In this document: piece after piece, positions 35,601 to 47,500 of the stretch
Position numbering within the stretch: the stretch's first letter is position 1
How the letters are laid out: every line of letters starts with the position of its first letter
Assembly: GCF_035582795.1 (NCBI RefSeq)
Contig: NC_134366.1
Location: 108,879,756-108,943,755, forward strand
Direction: 5' to 3'
DNA length: 64,000 nt
DNA from: Mycteria americana
Taxonomy: Eukaryota; Chordata; Aves; Ciconiiformes; Ciconiidae
Notes under the pieces: model-generated
Database searches by the model: none
Seen by the model: the letters and a program-made list of their open reading frames with translations, nothing else
Told to the model about the DNA's origin: nothing
Program-made: the position numbers and the translations under genes

Positions 35601-38600
35601 CAGGCAAGAGGCAGGAGCTCTGCCCTTTCTCTGCACCGGCCTCTTCCCACCAGCTGGGATTTGCCCTCCCCTCCCCTCACCGTGCATGACCCCAGAACCT
35701 CCGGGATGTCTCTCATCCCCGAGGGGTGCTTAGATGCACCCCCCGCCCCGGGCTGCTTTCTAGGGACTCGCCATCAGCTTTTACACCGCTCGACTTGTTT
35801 CACTGCCCTGCAGCTCACCGTGAGAGCTCACTTTTGCGTTTCTTCACCCCGTTCAGGTGCCTGTTCCCGGGTCCCTGAACACACAAACCTGCCGGGAGCT
35901 GCCAAAGGCACATCACATGTGGCTCCACGTCCTTCGCCAGGTACCACTGGGTTTCAGCCCAGCACAGCTTCAGCCCCTGCTGAAGCTGGCACCGCTTTTC
36001 TCCCCCTCTCGGAGCCTCAGAAGAACAACCCAGGAGCGTTTAGCCTTTCGGCAATTCTCAGGATAACCTCAAATAAGTAAATAGCCAAACTAAACGACTA
36101 AAACAAACCACTGCCTCCAAGGTGAAGTATTGCCTTCAACACCTCACGGCTCTTCTGCTCTTGTTACAGCCCAGCCATGTGCCAGGATGAGGAGCAGCCC
36201 CATGAGGACAGGCCTGCAGCCCCGGTGCCTTCGGCTGAGGTGCTCCCGACAGTTTTCCACCCGTTTCTGTGTCTCAGGGGATCAGGACAGGGATGGCAGG
36301 GGAGCACGAGATGGTGGGAGTCCCATGGCCAAATCCACTGAAGTCTCGATGCTGCCTGCAAATCCTCAAGGCTGGAACGCTGCCCTTCAGAGCTGGGGAA
36401 CTCTCAGTTTCACCAAGGGAAAAGGAGATTTCCACGTGCGATGATCAGAGCAGCGTTTTAAGCTGCCAGCCGTCGGCAGTGCCTGCTGAAGTGAGGTGCA
36501 GTCATGGCCCGAGGGCCAGGGAGCCCTGGCTGTTTGGTGAAGCTGGTTGCTCTCAACCGAAAATGAACGTGCCCCACTTTGCCTCCCGGGGGAGGTCACC
36601 CTGGCCGCTGTGGGGTCCTGCCCCGCCTGTGGTCACGATGGCGCTGGAAATGTCGGACACGGGTGGAGGCTCAGGTGGAGAATCACTTGCTGTGGTGCTG
36701 GCGAGACGCTCACGTTGGGAAGAGGCACGAGAGACTGCAGGAGCGTGGGCAGAGGGATGAGGAGGAAAGCCGGGAAGGTGCCCGGCAGATCTTCCTGTGA
36801 TCTCTTATATGCAGGATGGGGAGGTGGAGGCCGACCCAAGGCAGCACATTTCTCTCTTTAGCAGGACACAAGGTAACGTTTATGCGACAGACTGAAGGCA
36901 TTTTAATTATCCAGTGAGCAGTTTGTAACCTTTGAGAGACTCGCTGGCAGTGCCGCTGGGGCATCCTTGGGAGGGTTTCGGCTGGGCACGGGCAGGGCAG
37001 CGAGGCCCTGGGCACCGGCTCGCTGGCTGCCTGCCTGGAGCTACGGAGAGGAGAGGGCTTGCAGGGAGGGGGCGAGGGCTGACGGCACTGAGGGGGAATG
37101 CGTCGGACAACTGGGTTTTGTCATCTCCTACATTTGAAGGAAAGAGAAGGTCATCACCGTGTGCTTATGTAGCAACTTTCGTCCTCCCCATTCACAGACT
37201 CTTTCTTAGGATGGGGAAAGACTGCTCTGCTGTCCAGGCCTGATCTAAATGATAATCTCCGGTACTCACCTGCGCTGTATTTGTTAGAGATCCTCTGGGC
37301 CACAGCTCCAGGAGAAGCGAAGGACAGTGTCACTACCTGAAACCTCCCCCCAGCTTCAGCACAAGCAGAGGATAATCCCCAGAGGTGGGATTCGGGCGCA
37401 GCCCACCCAGCATTAGCATCCCTGGGCGTGGGGAAAGCAGCACAGCCCTCTCATGAGCACAAGAAAGCAGCGTTTCAAACGGGAGCAGAACTTTCTGGTA
37501 TTTTCCTAGAAGATGTTTCTCAGTAGCTTTTTTTCTGGGCAACAGGAGAGAGAAATCATCTCCACATTAATCAATTAATAAGGAGCGGCAGCAAGAGCTC
37601 GCACCGATGGCAGCTCTCAGTTAAGTGCAGTGGGTCGCACAGATTTGTGACTAATGGGCCACAATAATTCCCAAATCGTCTCAGCCTGGCTGGATGGCTC
37701 TGGTGGAGGAGGAGGATTTAAGACAATTGCTGTTCCCATCTTAGGAAGCAGCTATTTACTGTTGTTACTGCACATCAGGGAATACTTTAAAACACTCAAA
37801 ATCTATCAGCCAGATTTTAACCTCCCTTAGTAGGGAGAGGGAAGTAGGTCCTGCAGATGTGGTGTAGAGCTGTGTGAGCACGCTGGAGCCTGGCAGGCAG
37901 CCACAGCCCTTCTCCAGCACGTCTCAGATGGGGAGGCACTCCCGCTACGTACATCACAGGTGAAATTCTTCAACAGCAAAACCTGAAAACCAGATTTAGG
38001 AGCAGAAAAGGGCAGGGCAGCTCCCTCCAAGAGAGCTTCTCGCCCCTTTTCCCCAAGGCTGGATCAGGTAGGCGCAGCTCTGACCAGAGATGCTGGTGCT
38101 AGGACCCCTTGCAGGGCAGCGCTTCTAACCGGGGCTGCTGGGTCCTTCACTTGGATTTAGTCGTACAGTACACGTGCTTGCGTGCACGGAGGGATGCAGA
38201 GGACCTCGCCGTCACCTCCGGTGCTGCCACCCCCTCGCCATCACCTCCAAACACAGCGAATGCAACACGTAGCTGCTGTCTTGCCTGAGACCAGCCACGG
38301 TCCAGGGACCAAACCGTCGTGTCGGACATAACCCCGGCTGGACCCTGTGAGCCCTTTCTGAGCTGCCAGACCACGCAGCACGGCGTTGCGGAGACGCCCT
38401 CGGCTGCGAGAGGAAGGCCGGCGGCGTGCCCGGGAGCAAGGCACCTCTCCTCCCACACCAACCTCTGCTCCCACCGCTGCCGGCACGGCTGGAGGTGCTC
38501 AGGCAGCAGCCGGTGTGGGACGGGGAGGAACGCAGGTGGTACTCTAAGATGCTACAGACGCCCTGGGAGAACAAGTAACAGCACTTTTCTTCAGCGGTGC

Positions 38601-40450
38601 CACTAGCCGATCTCTGTTCAGCCTCTAAGAGCTCCAGGGATCTCTGCCGTTGGCATCCCACCAAAGCAGCTGAACGTGGCTCCTGGGCTCTGTCCCTCGC
38701 CCTCCCAGGGCAGCGCGTGGCCCGGGACAGGCGGGAGCACGGGGGACCGACCGCAGAGCATCTGCAGGGCGGCTTGGGCAGCAGGGAGGCGACAAGAGAA
38801 AGGAGGAGGGTTCCTCCAGCCGCACGTCTGCTTCGGAGGGCCTGCAGCTCGTGGAAAGGCAGTGCCACCCCTGAACCCCCAAGCCGTGACCCCCCAAACC
38901 TCCCAACCAGCTTGGCTTGGCACCCGGGTACAGAGGTTGTTACTTCCCCGAAACACACCGGCACTTACCCGAGGCCTCTATGGGCTCAAGATAAATGAAA
39001 ATAAAAGTCACTATTTCTTAAATGTAGAAGAGGTACAATGGGGGTGCTCTGGATCCGACGTGAATTCTTTGCCATCGGACTGCCAGTGCTGGGCTTGCCA
39101 GGCAGAAAGATAGTAAAGAAATGAAATTATCGCTCCTCCCCACACCCAAAACCACACGTGCACACAAAACCAAACCCCAGGTCTCCAAGAGCTCACGCTA
39201 GCACTCCTCTAAAGTCATTTCTCTACCACTCAGCCTGCCCACAACACACCGATGGCTGGAATAAAGACTGGAAAGGCTTTCCATAAGTAATACGGAAAAA
39301 CATTGCTGTCTAATGAAATCTTGATACTCCAGCAGGCAACTACTACTGCACTATAGCTTTTCTTCTTGTGTTTATCAGCACAAACACATAGTTCCTCTAC
39401 AGCATTTCAGACATCCCTGTCTTTGGTTTACTGATACCAGGGTGATGGGCACACACTATTGCCGTGATTTCTCACAGCGTGACCAGTACAGTATCTCAGA
39501 TGACTGGTGAGAAGGACATCAAGCACAAGTAAGAGAAATTCTCAGCACTTGGAAGTCTTTTTTTCTTTTTTTTTTTAATTAATACCACAAACCTTGCTGT
39601 TAAATTTCTTAAATGCACAAAACCAACAAATCAGGCAACCCTTCTTCTATACTTACACTTTTCAGACAGTTGTTTTTTCCATGTCTTATGGGAATAAAAA
39701 TTGCAGTTTATTTACTGGTTTATTTTTCCTTTCTAACGCATCTCAAGTTTCCCTTTGCCATTTGTCTTTTGTTCTCACTGATGCCCAATAAATCAAGAAT
39801 ATATGTATGTGAAAATGAAGAACTTTCTCTTAACGATTTTAGATGAGTGCAGAATTTCAAGACAGTGCAAGCCCCAGGTATGAACGCCCAGCCTTCAGGA
39901 CCTCCTTCCCACAGCCTTCTAGCCTACTTTTGAGATGTAAGCCTCTACAAAGCGCTTCCAAGATGTTCTGGTATAAAAGGCTCCTGTTTTGACTTAGCAG
40001 CCCTTTACAGTGCAATGGGAGAAGTGGCAATAGCAGGTATGTGCACAGGGATCAGACAGAAGGTCATCTGACAGACAGGTACCTGAGCATTGCTACCCAG
40101 GCAAGAAGCCACAGCAGGGCCAGGGAAATTGCTCTTGGGAGAGAGTTACCAAAACAATTCTTTTCTGTCCTATGGAACCAAAATAGAGAATTTAGACAGC
40201 AGGCGTTTCTGGCTCATGTGAAGGCTGCTTTGCTGAAGATCCTGAGGACGTTAGCAAAGAGATCTTTCAGCAGTTTTAGGACGATGATGTGTACGTGTCC
40301 CTTTCAGCAGGAACGGACGTTTTACTAGAAGCAGAAGAAGATTATATGGGTTTTGTCTTAAGTGCACGCTTTGTCTACCTGACACAATGCCATCATTCAA
40401 AGAGCAGAGACTGTCAGACCACAAATAGTGCCGTAAAAACAAAGAATAGT
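29661..40450. other. Intergenic region between SCGN (5' end) and CARMIL1 (3' end)
   Basis: About 10.8 kb between the SCGN promoter and the CARMIL1 3' UTR. Numerous short ORFs exist on both strands, densest in the GC-rich part at 33.4-38.9 kb, but none shows a recognisable domain, a family match or splice-supported continuation. No CR1, LTR, tRNA or rRNA gene was recognised. Simple A and T tracts occur at about 32222-32233, 33280-33290 and 39559-39580. The GC-rich 33.4-38.9 kb part could hold enhancers or a non-coding transcript, but nothing in the sequence proves it. Confidence 0.7.
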
Positions 40451-40471
40451 ATTTCAGTTGTAAAATCATTT

Positions 40472-40477
40472 TTTATT
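40472..40477 (-). promoter_or_regulatory. CARMIL1: Candidate poly(A) signal AATAAA (distal)
   Basis: AATAAA on the minus strand, about 890 nt after the stop codon. It is used here to set the approximate 3' UTR end. Confidence 0.4.
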
Positions 40478-40900
40478 GTTACAAATATACATATGAATAA
40501 AATCCCTTCAACCTGTAATGTAAGTGGGTAGCTGTGAAATTTGCACATCCCCCCAAAAGCTGTAATGTTTTTACAGATGTCGAACTATTTTTCTCGTAGA
40601 ATTACACATTGAAAGGAAGCTAATATGCAGACAGAACTGAGGAAGGCCTCTAGAAAACACCAATATTAATAAAATGCCAATTGCCCTCATTCCAATCAAC
40701 TATATACATTAATATATGAATGTGGAAGCATACCATGATTATACGTCATCCAAATCCTTCTCTGTTGTGCTTTTTGACGGTACACAAATGTAAGCGTTGG
40801 AGCTTTATGTACAGTACGAGAACAGGAAGAAAGAAGCTCCCTATGGGAGAATGTAAAAACCATACCCAAGCATTTAATATATATAATCTATACAAATTAT

Positions 40901-40906
40901 TTTATT
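40901..40906 (-). promoter_or_regulatory. CARMIL1: Candidate poly(A) signal AATAAA
   Basis: AATAAA on the minus strand, about 460 nt after the CARMIL1 stop codon. It may be used as a proximal site. Confidence 0.4.
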
Positions 40907-41367
40907 AGTGTGCTCTTTTAATATAATTACAATGTGCAATTGCATACCGCAAGAATATATTTATAGGTAAGTCACGTGCAGATCTGACACATTTACATTC
41001 AGCAGTACAACACATTACCTGCTGTACAGTGTATTAGTGTAAGACAGTGTCCAGTTAATTTGCTTTGCTTTCTAAATGCCCTAATGCAGGGCACTCTCTG
41101 TAGCTGCTTCAGAGAAATTCAAGTAGAATACATGAAAGAATCGCTGGCTTTAGCAAAGGCGTGGAAGGGAACGTCTGAATTGTAAAGAACAGAAATTAAG
41201 GACCGAATCAATGCAAAGTGAGCGTACTGTAAATCACGATTGGAAGATCAGGTTTTCTGCATGGAAAAGTACCTGTGGTGAAAGAGCAGCTGGCTAGAAG
41301 GGCTGTTGATTGCTGCACCCTGATTGTTATAAAAAGCTCTTGCGCTATGAAGCACTTGTACTGATTG

Positions 41368-41504
41368 CTAAACAAAAATAAAATCTTTATCTGCTTCTTC
41401 GCCAGAGTCACTGGACTTGCTTCCCTGATGGCCGTCTTTACTTAAGGACCTCTGCTTCAGTTCCTGGAACTCATGAGGCTGCTGCCCAGGGCTTCTTTTC
41501 GCAG
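41368..41504 (-). CDS. CARMIL1: CARMIL1 last coding exon with stop
   Basis: 137 bp including TAG at 41368-41370. Encodes (A)[18 protein letters not shown] to [15 protein letters not shown]. The acceptor is GTTTTATGCAG. The C-terminal hydrophobic residues I-F-V could suit a class II PDZ domain (inference). Confidence 0.94.
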
Positions 41505-44500
41505 CTGCATAAAACAGAAATAGGTCTTACTAATGACTGTAGAAGAGAGAGGAAGAAAAATAATTTAAAAAAAAAAAAAAAAAGGTAATTCATGCACACA
41601 GGACCTGCTCCTGCTCCCACTGAACTCATTTGCACTAGTGGGAGTAGCACAGGTCCATTAATTCTTCAACCCAGAAAAAGGTGAGAGAGAAGAGAGAGAG
41701 TTTGAGCAAACTTTATTCCACTGTTGGTTGGCAAGCAGGCAAACTTGAAATATGAAACCCAGTACTTCACTGTGACACGGATAAACTTTACAGTTAGAAA
41801 CGTCCTAGAGACTTTCTTCTCATCACACCACTTCAAAACCAGAACAGCATTCCTTTTTCCAGCTGGGCTGGATCTCAGGCGATGCACTCCTGACTGCTCA
41901 GGTGGATATCCTGGCTGGGCACCCCCCAGACCAGCAGCACGTGTCCCAGGCAGGCCTGTCTCCCTAGCAGGACACATCTATATTCTCCCTTTTGATTCGG
42001 CAGCCTGAATCAGGACAGACATTCACCTTGGCATCCAAGTTACTCGAACTGCTGCTCCCTGCCCCACCAGCACTGCCAGGTCCCAACGCCCTCCCTGTTC
42101 CCTGATGGGGGGGACACCCATGGCTCTGAGCCCAACCTGCATCTCTTCCAGCCGAGACCATGGGCTCTGCACCTTGCTGTGCTCAGCAGTGGAGAAAGCA
42201 GGAGGACATACCCACTGCCCATGATCTAAATGCAAACAGTACCCATTTTGTTCGCCCAGCACTCTAAAATCTCTGCAAGGCCAGGGTTTTCCTCAAACCT
42301 ATAAGCTTTGAAATAAATTGGAAAGAAGGTTGTAAAACCTTGTTCAGCTTTCTGATCTAATCAGTGGTCTGCAATTGCTATGGTAACAAAAGAGTTATAC
42401 ACATCAGTGGGGGTGACGCTACACAAGGATTGATAGCTTTAGAAATCTCGTACTTCCAGGTAAAATGAACCTTTAAACAAACAGTGGCCCTTAAATGTGA
42501 CTTCGCTGCAAGTCATCTCACTTAACCCCCCCAGAATTAAATGTTACAGTTACGAGACCTTCTTTGCTCCACCATTTCAGATAAGGACATACGGTTTTGG
42601 TTTGCACTGATCCTTGTGCCTGTTCACATTTGTGCACGCCTCTCTCAACAAGGCACCAGCAGCCACGGTGGCCATGAAGCACCAGCTCTCCTTCCCTGTG
42701 TACCGCTCACCCACAGCCTCGCTGCTGCAAGGGACAGCCTGCCCTGCCACCAGCGTGCAGCTCCAGCCACAGCAGGGGCAGACAAGCAGCAGGCTGGCGC
42801 TGATGCATCTCCCTGGCCGTTTCAAATTGTGCCAGGCTGCGTTAGGGCTTGCCAGGAATGTGGAAAATGCAGAGAGGAATCCCAAGGGAGCCGATGCTGC
42901 CGAGCTGCTGGGGCAGCCTCAGCAGGGATGCTCCCTGTATCCCTGGCAGCGCTGGTGCGTGCCAACAGGCCACGAAGCAGGGGACAGAAAGCTCTGGCCC
43001 ATTTTCGTTTGGCACAGACATTGTTCAGTCCTGGATCTCTGCCATGACAAAAGCAGAACAGACACATCCAGCACACGTCTTGCGGAGACCCACCTTGCAC
43101 ACACGGCACATTTGCTACCCAAATAGTTCTCTTGAGTCCAAAATACCTGTTTCCTTATTTGCGCTAGCCAAAATATGGGAAGAAATGGAAGCCAGCAGCT
43201 ACACACTCACTGCATTCTTATCCCGGCTTTGCAAGTTGGGAAAGAAGAGGAAAGGATTTTGAGAAAGGTTTTTAAAGCTATTTAATAAAACTGGAGAGGA
43301 TTAATACACCTAAATTCTCTAAAAAAATTTAGGCATTTCTACCTTCCCAAACACCACTGCTTTTCAAAGAAATAGACGCCTGGAAATTTTTGAGTCATTC
43401 TTGATACTTGTACCTCCTAGTAATTACATGGCCTTTGTTTGGCCTCCATTCACTCTTCAAACAAAACCCAGAACACATCCTGCAGCAGCCATTTTAGTTT
43501 ATGGCCTGATAAATCATGACAGGTAGTTTGCCCCCAAAATGCCTGAAAAATATATCAGGCATTTAAGTCCACATACTGCAAGCAGACTTCTGCCACAAGA
43601 GCTTACCCTTGCCCTGACGAAACCATACACAGGTGACCTGTGTAGATCTGCAGCAGCACCTCAGCTTTTGAAACTTACTTTATCAGAGAGATATCTTAGA
43701 ACGAACTAAAATATAGTAATTTGATTATGAAGGGGAGGAGAGATTCCAAGTTTGAGTGGGCTAAGCTTAATTCTACAATATGAAATCAGTTTATACGTTT
43801 TGAGCTGAGGATGTTACAAAAGGGATACATGATGTCTTATAAATAGAAAAACTGTGGGTAAATGTAATTGCATAACAAGTTCAAATACCTCATTAAAATA
43901 CTTCAGAATAAAAGTAATTTTGAATCACTGTTTAAACAAACCAGTTAAGAGGTAGAGAGAAGCATGTAGACATGTACCATTTGAGAACAGGAGCTTTTAT
44001 ATTTTAAAAACACACAGATCAACCAAACATTTTTATAGCCTAGTGAATGAGTTCACTATAAGTCAAAGCTGCTCTTCAGGAAACGCGGCTTAAGCGTGCA
44101 GCACAGTGCTGGGTTTGGGTTCTTTTGGTGTTTTTTTGTTTGCTTATGCAGCTGAAAATCAAAGTACTATGTCAAAATAATCTGATTTACCCAGTTCTCA
44201 AATGGTTTTGTGAGTGATGTGCTGAAACTGGCACTAACAGTATTAGGCTGAAATGTATTTTGAAATACTTCAGTACACGCATCTTAAAAAGGAAAGGTAC
44301 GTAAGCACACAAAGCAGCGGACAGTCTACCTGCAGCGTACTTACGCGGCAGCGTGCCAGTGTCACTGCAGTGAGCGATCATGGTTTGTAATGAGCCCTCT
44401 TCTGCAGAGGGGCTGCAGGTGCTGTACGGTACTGGTCACTGATGTTGCCACGAAGGAAAAATGCACACACATTTCTTATCTGGAAATTTTTTCATGCCAT

Positions 44501-47500
44501 GTCCCCATTCCCATGGGGACAGAAAGATGATTAGCATCCCATGAGATTTTTACCTTTCTCATAATCCAATGACAAACCCACACCCTTTTGTGGCTTCTTT
44601 GCTATTACTGTTTCTTAATGATTGTTAGTGCCAGTTATCAAGCACCGTCTCGATGAAAAATGAAAACTTCTAACCAGAAGTGGGCTGTGCCTTCCTCTGC
44701 CCAAGCACATTAGCCTCCTCTTCTGCACTGGTAGAATACTGCCCCGAAGTGGTTTTCACGCTGCCAGATGGCTTGGCACAGTCATGAGCTGTATCTCTTT
44801 TTTGACAATCTCCTGTTTGCTCTAGCAGGAAAAACGATTCATTTATACCCCTAAGCTGTTCTGTAGGCCCACGTACGGAAAGTAATATAAGTAATTTCAC
44901 TTATCCATCCCATTTAATCAATTGTTCAAAGAGTAGTAATCAATATGCCAGATGCTTGCTTAAATTTAGTCCAGATATTTGTCTATGTTGGTAACTGCAG
45001 CCCGATCTTACAGGTAACGCTGTGTAAAGAAGTGTATTTTGAGATTGTCCCACAAAGTACAGTTAAACTCATTAACATAAAGCAATTTTATAATCAAGTA
45101 TCACCTCATTTGCAGCTTTCTTTTGCAAGAGATATAATTTTGTTTACTAACTTAGGCAGATTTGCAGTGATTTACCAGTTGCAGAAATAAATTCAGCATG
45201 CCAGCCTGGAAGGCAGCAGAAAGCAAGGACAGAGGAATGACTGAATGAGGAAGTAGAACAGTAATAAGGAAAAAGAAAGACCTGAAAAAGAATAAAAAAT
45301 AAGAGAAACAGAATTTACTCTTTCCTGAACAATTTTATGCAAAGCATAGCAGCTCCATTAGGACCTGGAAACCCAATTTTAGCCATTCTAAACTATTATT
45401 GATAAAAAATTGTACAGTGCAACGTAGCGGCAACTAGAAAACCCTGTGTTTGGCCAAGTTGCCTGTGGAGGTCTAAAGGAGCAAGGAGTGACGAAAGCAC
45501 AGTGTCTGACCCCTTTTGTGTAAGGATTTGCGAACAGCAAACACATTTTAAAAATAAAGCGATTGTCCCTCTTCTCATGTGACAACCACAAACTGCAAAA
45601 CCTTGTCAAATCTCTGCTGTGTTAGAGATTGCTGTAACACAAAAGGATTGTAGTTACGATCCCATATTCCCTGCTTCTCCAATATGTTCCCTCTCATGAC
45701 AGGGAGATGGAGAAGGCATATAGCACAGAAACAGTGAGGTTAACCTCAAGTTAAACTATACCTGCAACAAGTCCTACTACATTGTGTTTCTCTAGTTACG
45801 TAGTAAGAAGTTCTCTCCTGCAGTCTGGTGAAAAGCTGGTGAGAAAACAAGGACTCTAGCATACGCAGTTATCAGATAGCAGCTAAGAGAGTCTGTTGTG
45901 GCAAGAGCCTTCGACTGCAACCATTCTCAACATGATGGCACCAGTGTAGCGAGTGTGATCCCTAAGCTGTAGCCCAGTTCACCTGTCTCAACACAGGCTC
46001 TGATGGGACCAAAGGTAGGGAAAAAACCCAGGTTCTCTTCTACCTTGCAACCATCATAATGCCACAGCCACCAGGAGGCACTTCAGACACCCTGGTGCCT
46101 CTTCTGGACCCTGAGCCATAAACTGCTGCAGCTTTTGGCAACGTGGACTGTCTGAACCCTCAGCCCTTTCCAGACACAGGAGAGGTCCTTGGGTGTGCCA
46201 TGTCCTACTAGCTCTACGTAACTCAGTGAGACTGTGGTGGTTCTGCTGGGCTACTTTTATGGCACAAGAGCAGCCCAAAGCATCATACAGGTGGCTGAAG
46301 CGAGAGCCACAATCTGTAGACAGATACCCCACATGTGCTGACATGCGGTCACCAAACGGTAGCCACCACAGCAACTACTTTCCAAGCAGAGCAAAACCCA
46401 GACTGTGAGAGAAGTCACTTCATAAAGGAAATGGTAGTTTTAGGAGAGAAAGGGAAAAGCTTCTCAAAATACACCTCTGGACCATCCCGCTTTGGGGATG
46501 GCTTTGCCCCTGCTCTCATCTAGAGGGTAACGGTGGGCTCTGTGGGCAGTGCAACTGCTCAGTCCTCACAACCCAGTGTTACGTATCTGCCTTGACTCAT
46601 CTGCCCCCATCCTACACTCTGAAAAACTGCTGACAGAGTGTGAAAGGGCAGCCCTTTGTCTCACTGCTTAAGTGATGGGAACCACCTTGGGATGGAAACA
46701 GGGCTCACTGTCTTGCTTGAGCAGAGTCCCAGGAAGGAAGAGATCTCACCCCCAGATGTCAAACCTTGTCATTTGTGCCAACTAACACCATGTTGAGCAA
46801 TATTTCTGTGACTACTTCTCCACATATCCCATGCTATCAGAGGAAGCCTTAGCTCTTCTAAGAGACAACTATGGACAAACAAATGCATCAGCAAAAGTAG
46901 AAATCCAGCGCACACATGAAAAGCAGCAAAGACAAGGCAGCAGCCTACTGTTGTATGTAAAAAGTACCAAGCCCTGCCCTGGAACACCGAGACACATTGC
47001 CCGAGGAGGAGGTGAGCTCAGTCACATGCAGCAACCCCACAGAAAGGAAGAGTACAAACAGAGCAGCAGGCTGGCTGCAAGGAGCAAAGTCTTGGCTGCT
47101 TCCCTGGAAATGTGCTGAACCAGAGAGCTGCATTTCACATTATTGTGTGTGACCAATATCGATCAGCATCTTGATTCAGACCAAACTAAACCATAGTATA
47201 TACAACACAAAGAGTCCCTTAATTGTTCAGCTACATTATTAATACCAAGGGATTCACCTTTCACTTGGTTTGATCAAAGGAAGAAAATATAGAGCACCGA
47301 CCCATGGGTGAAGGAGATGGGGGAATAGGTGACCAGATACACTTTCCTTGCTCTTTTTTCCTCCAAATGAATCCCCCTCTTCCCTTCCAAGTGAAAACAA
47401 ATCAGGGGACAATGCCACGTCGAATTCTAGTAAAGATGAGCATGCTGGAACAACATTTATACCAACACTCCTACCTTCTTGAGAAAACGATCTGACTGTG

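Larger units (their letters stand above)
40450..41367 (-). other. CARMIL1: CARMIL1 3' UTR (approximate)
   Basis: AT-rich sequence directly after the stop codon. Candidate AATAAA signals on the minus strand lie at 40901-40906 and 40472-40477. The true 3' end is not determined; further candidates exist near 39.7 kb. Confidence 0.55.

Noticed and set aside
33400..38998. Many ORFs of 60-200 codons on both strands (for example 34953-35546, 38212-38964)
   Set aside because: They overlap each other on both strands, have no recognisable domains or splice-linked partners, and are likely due to GC content.
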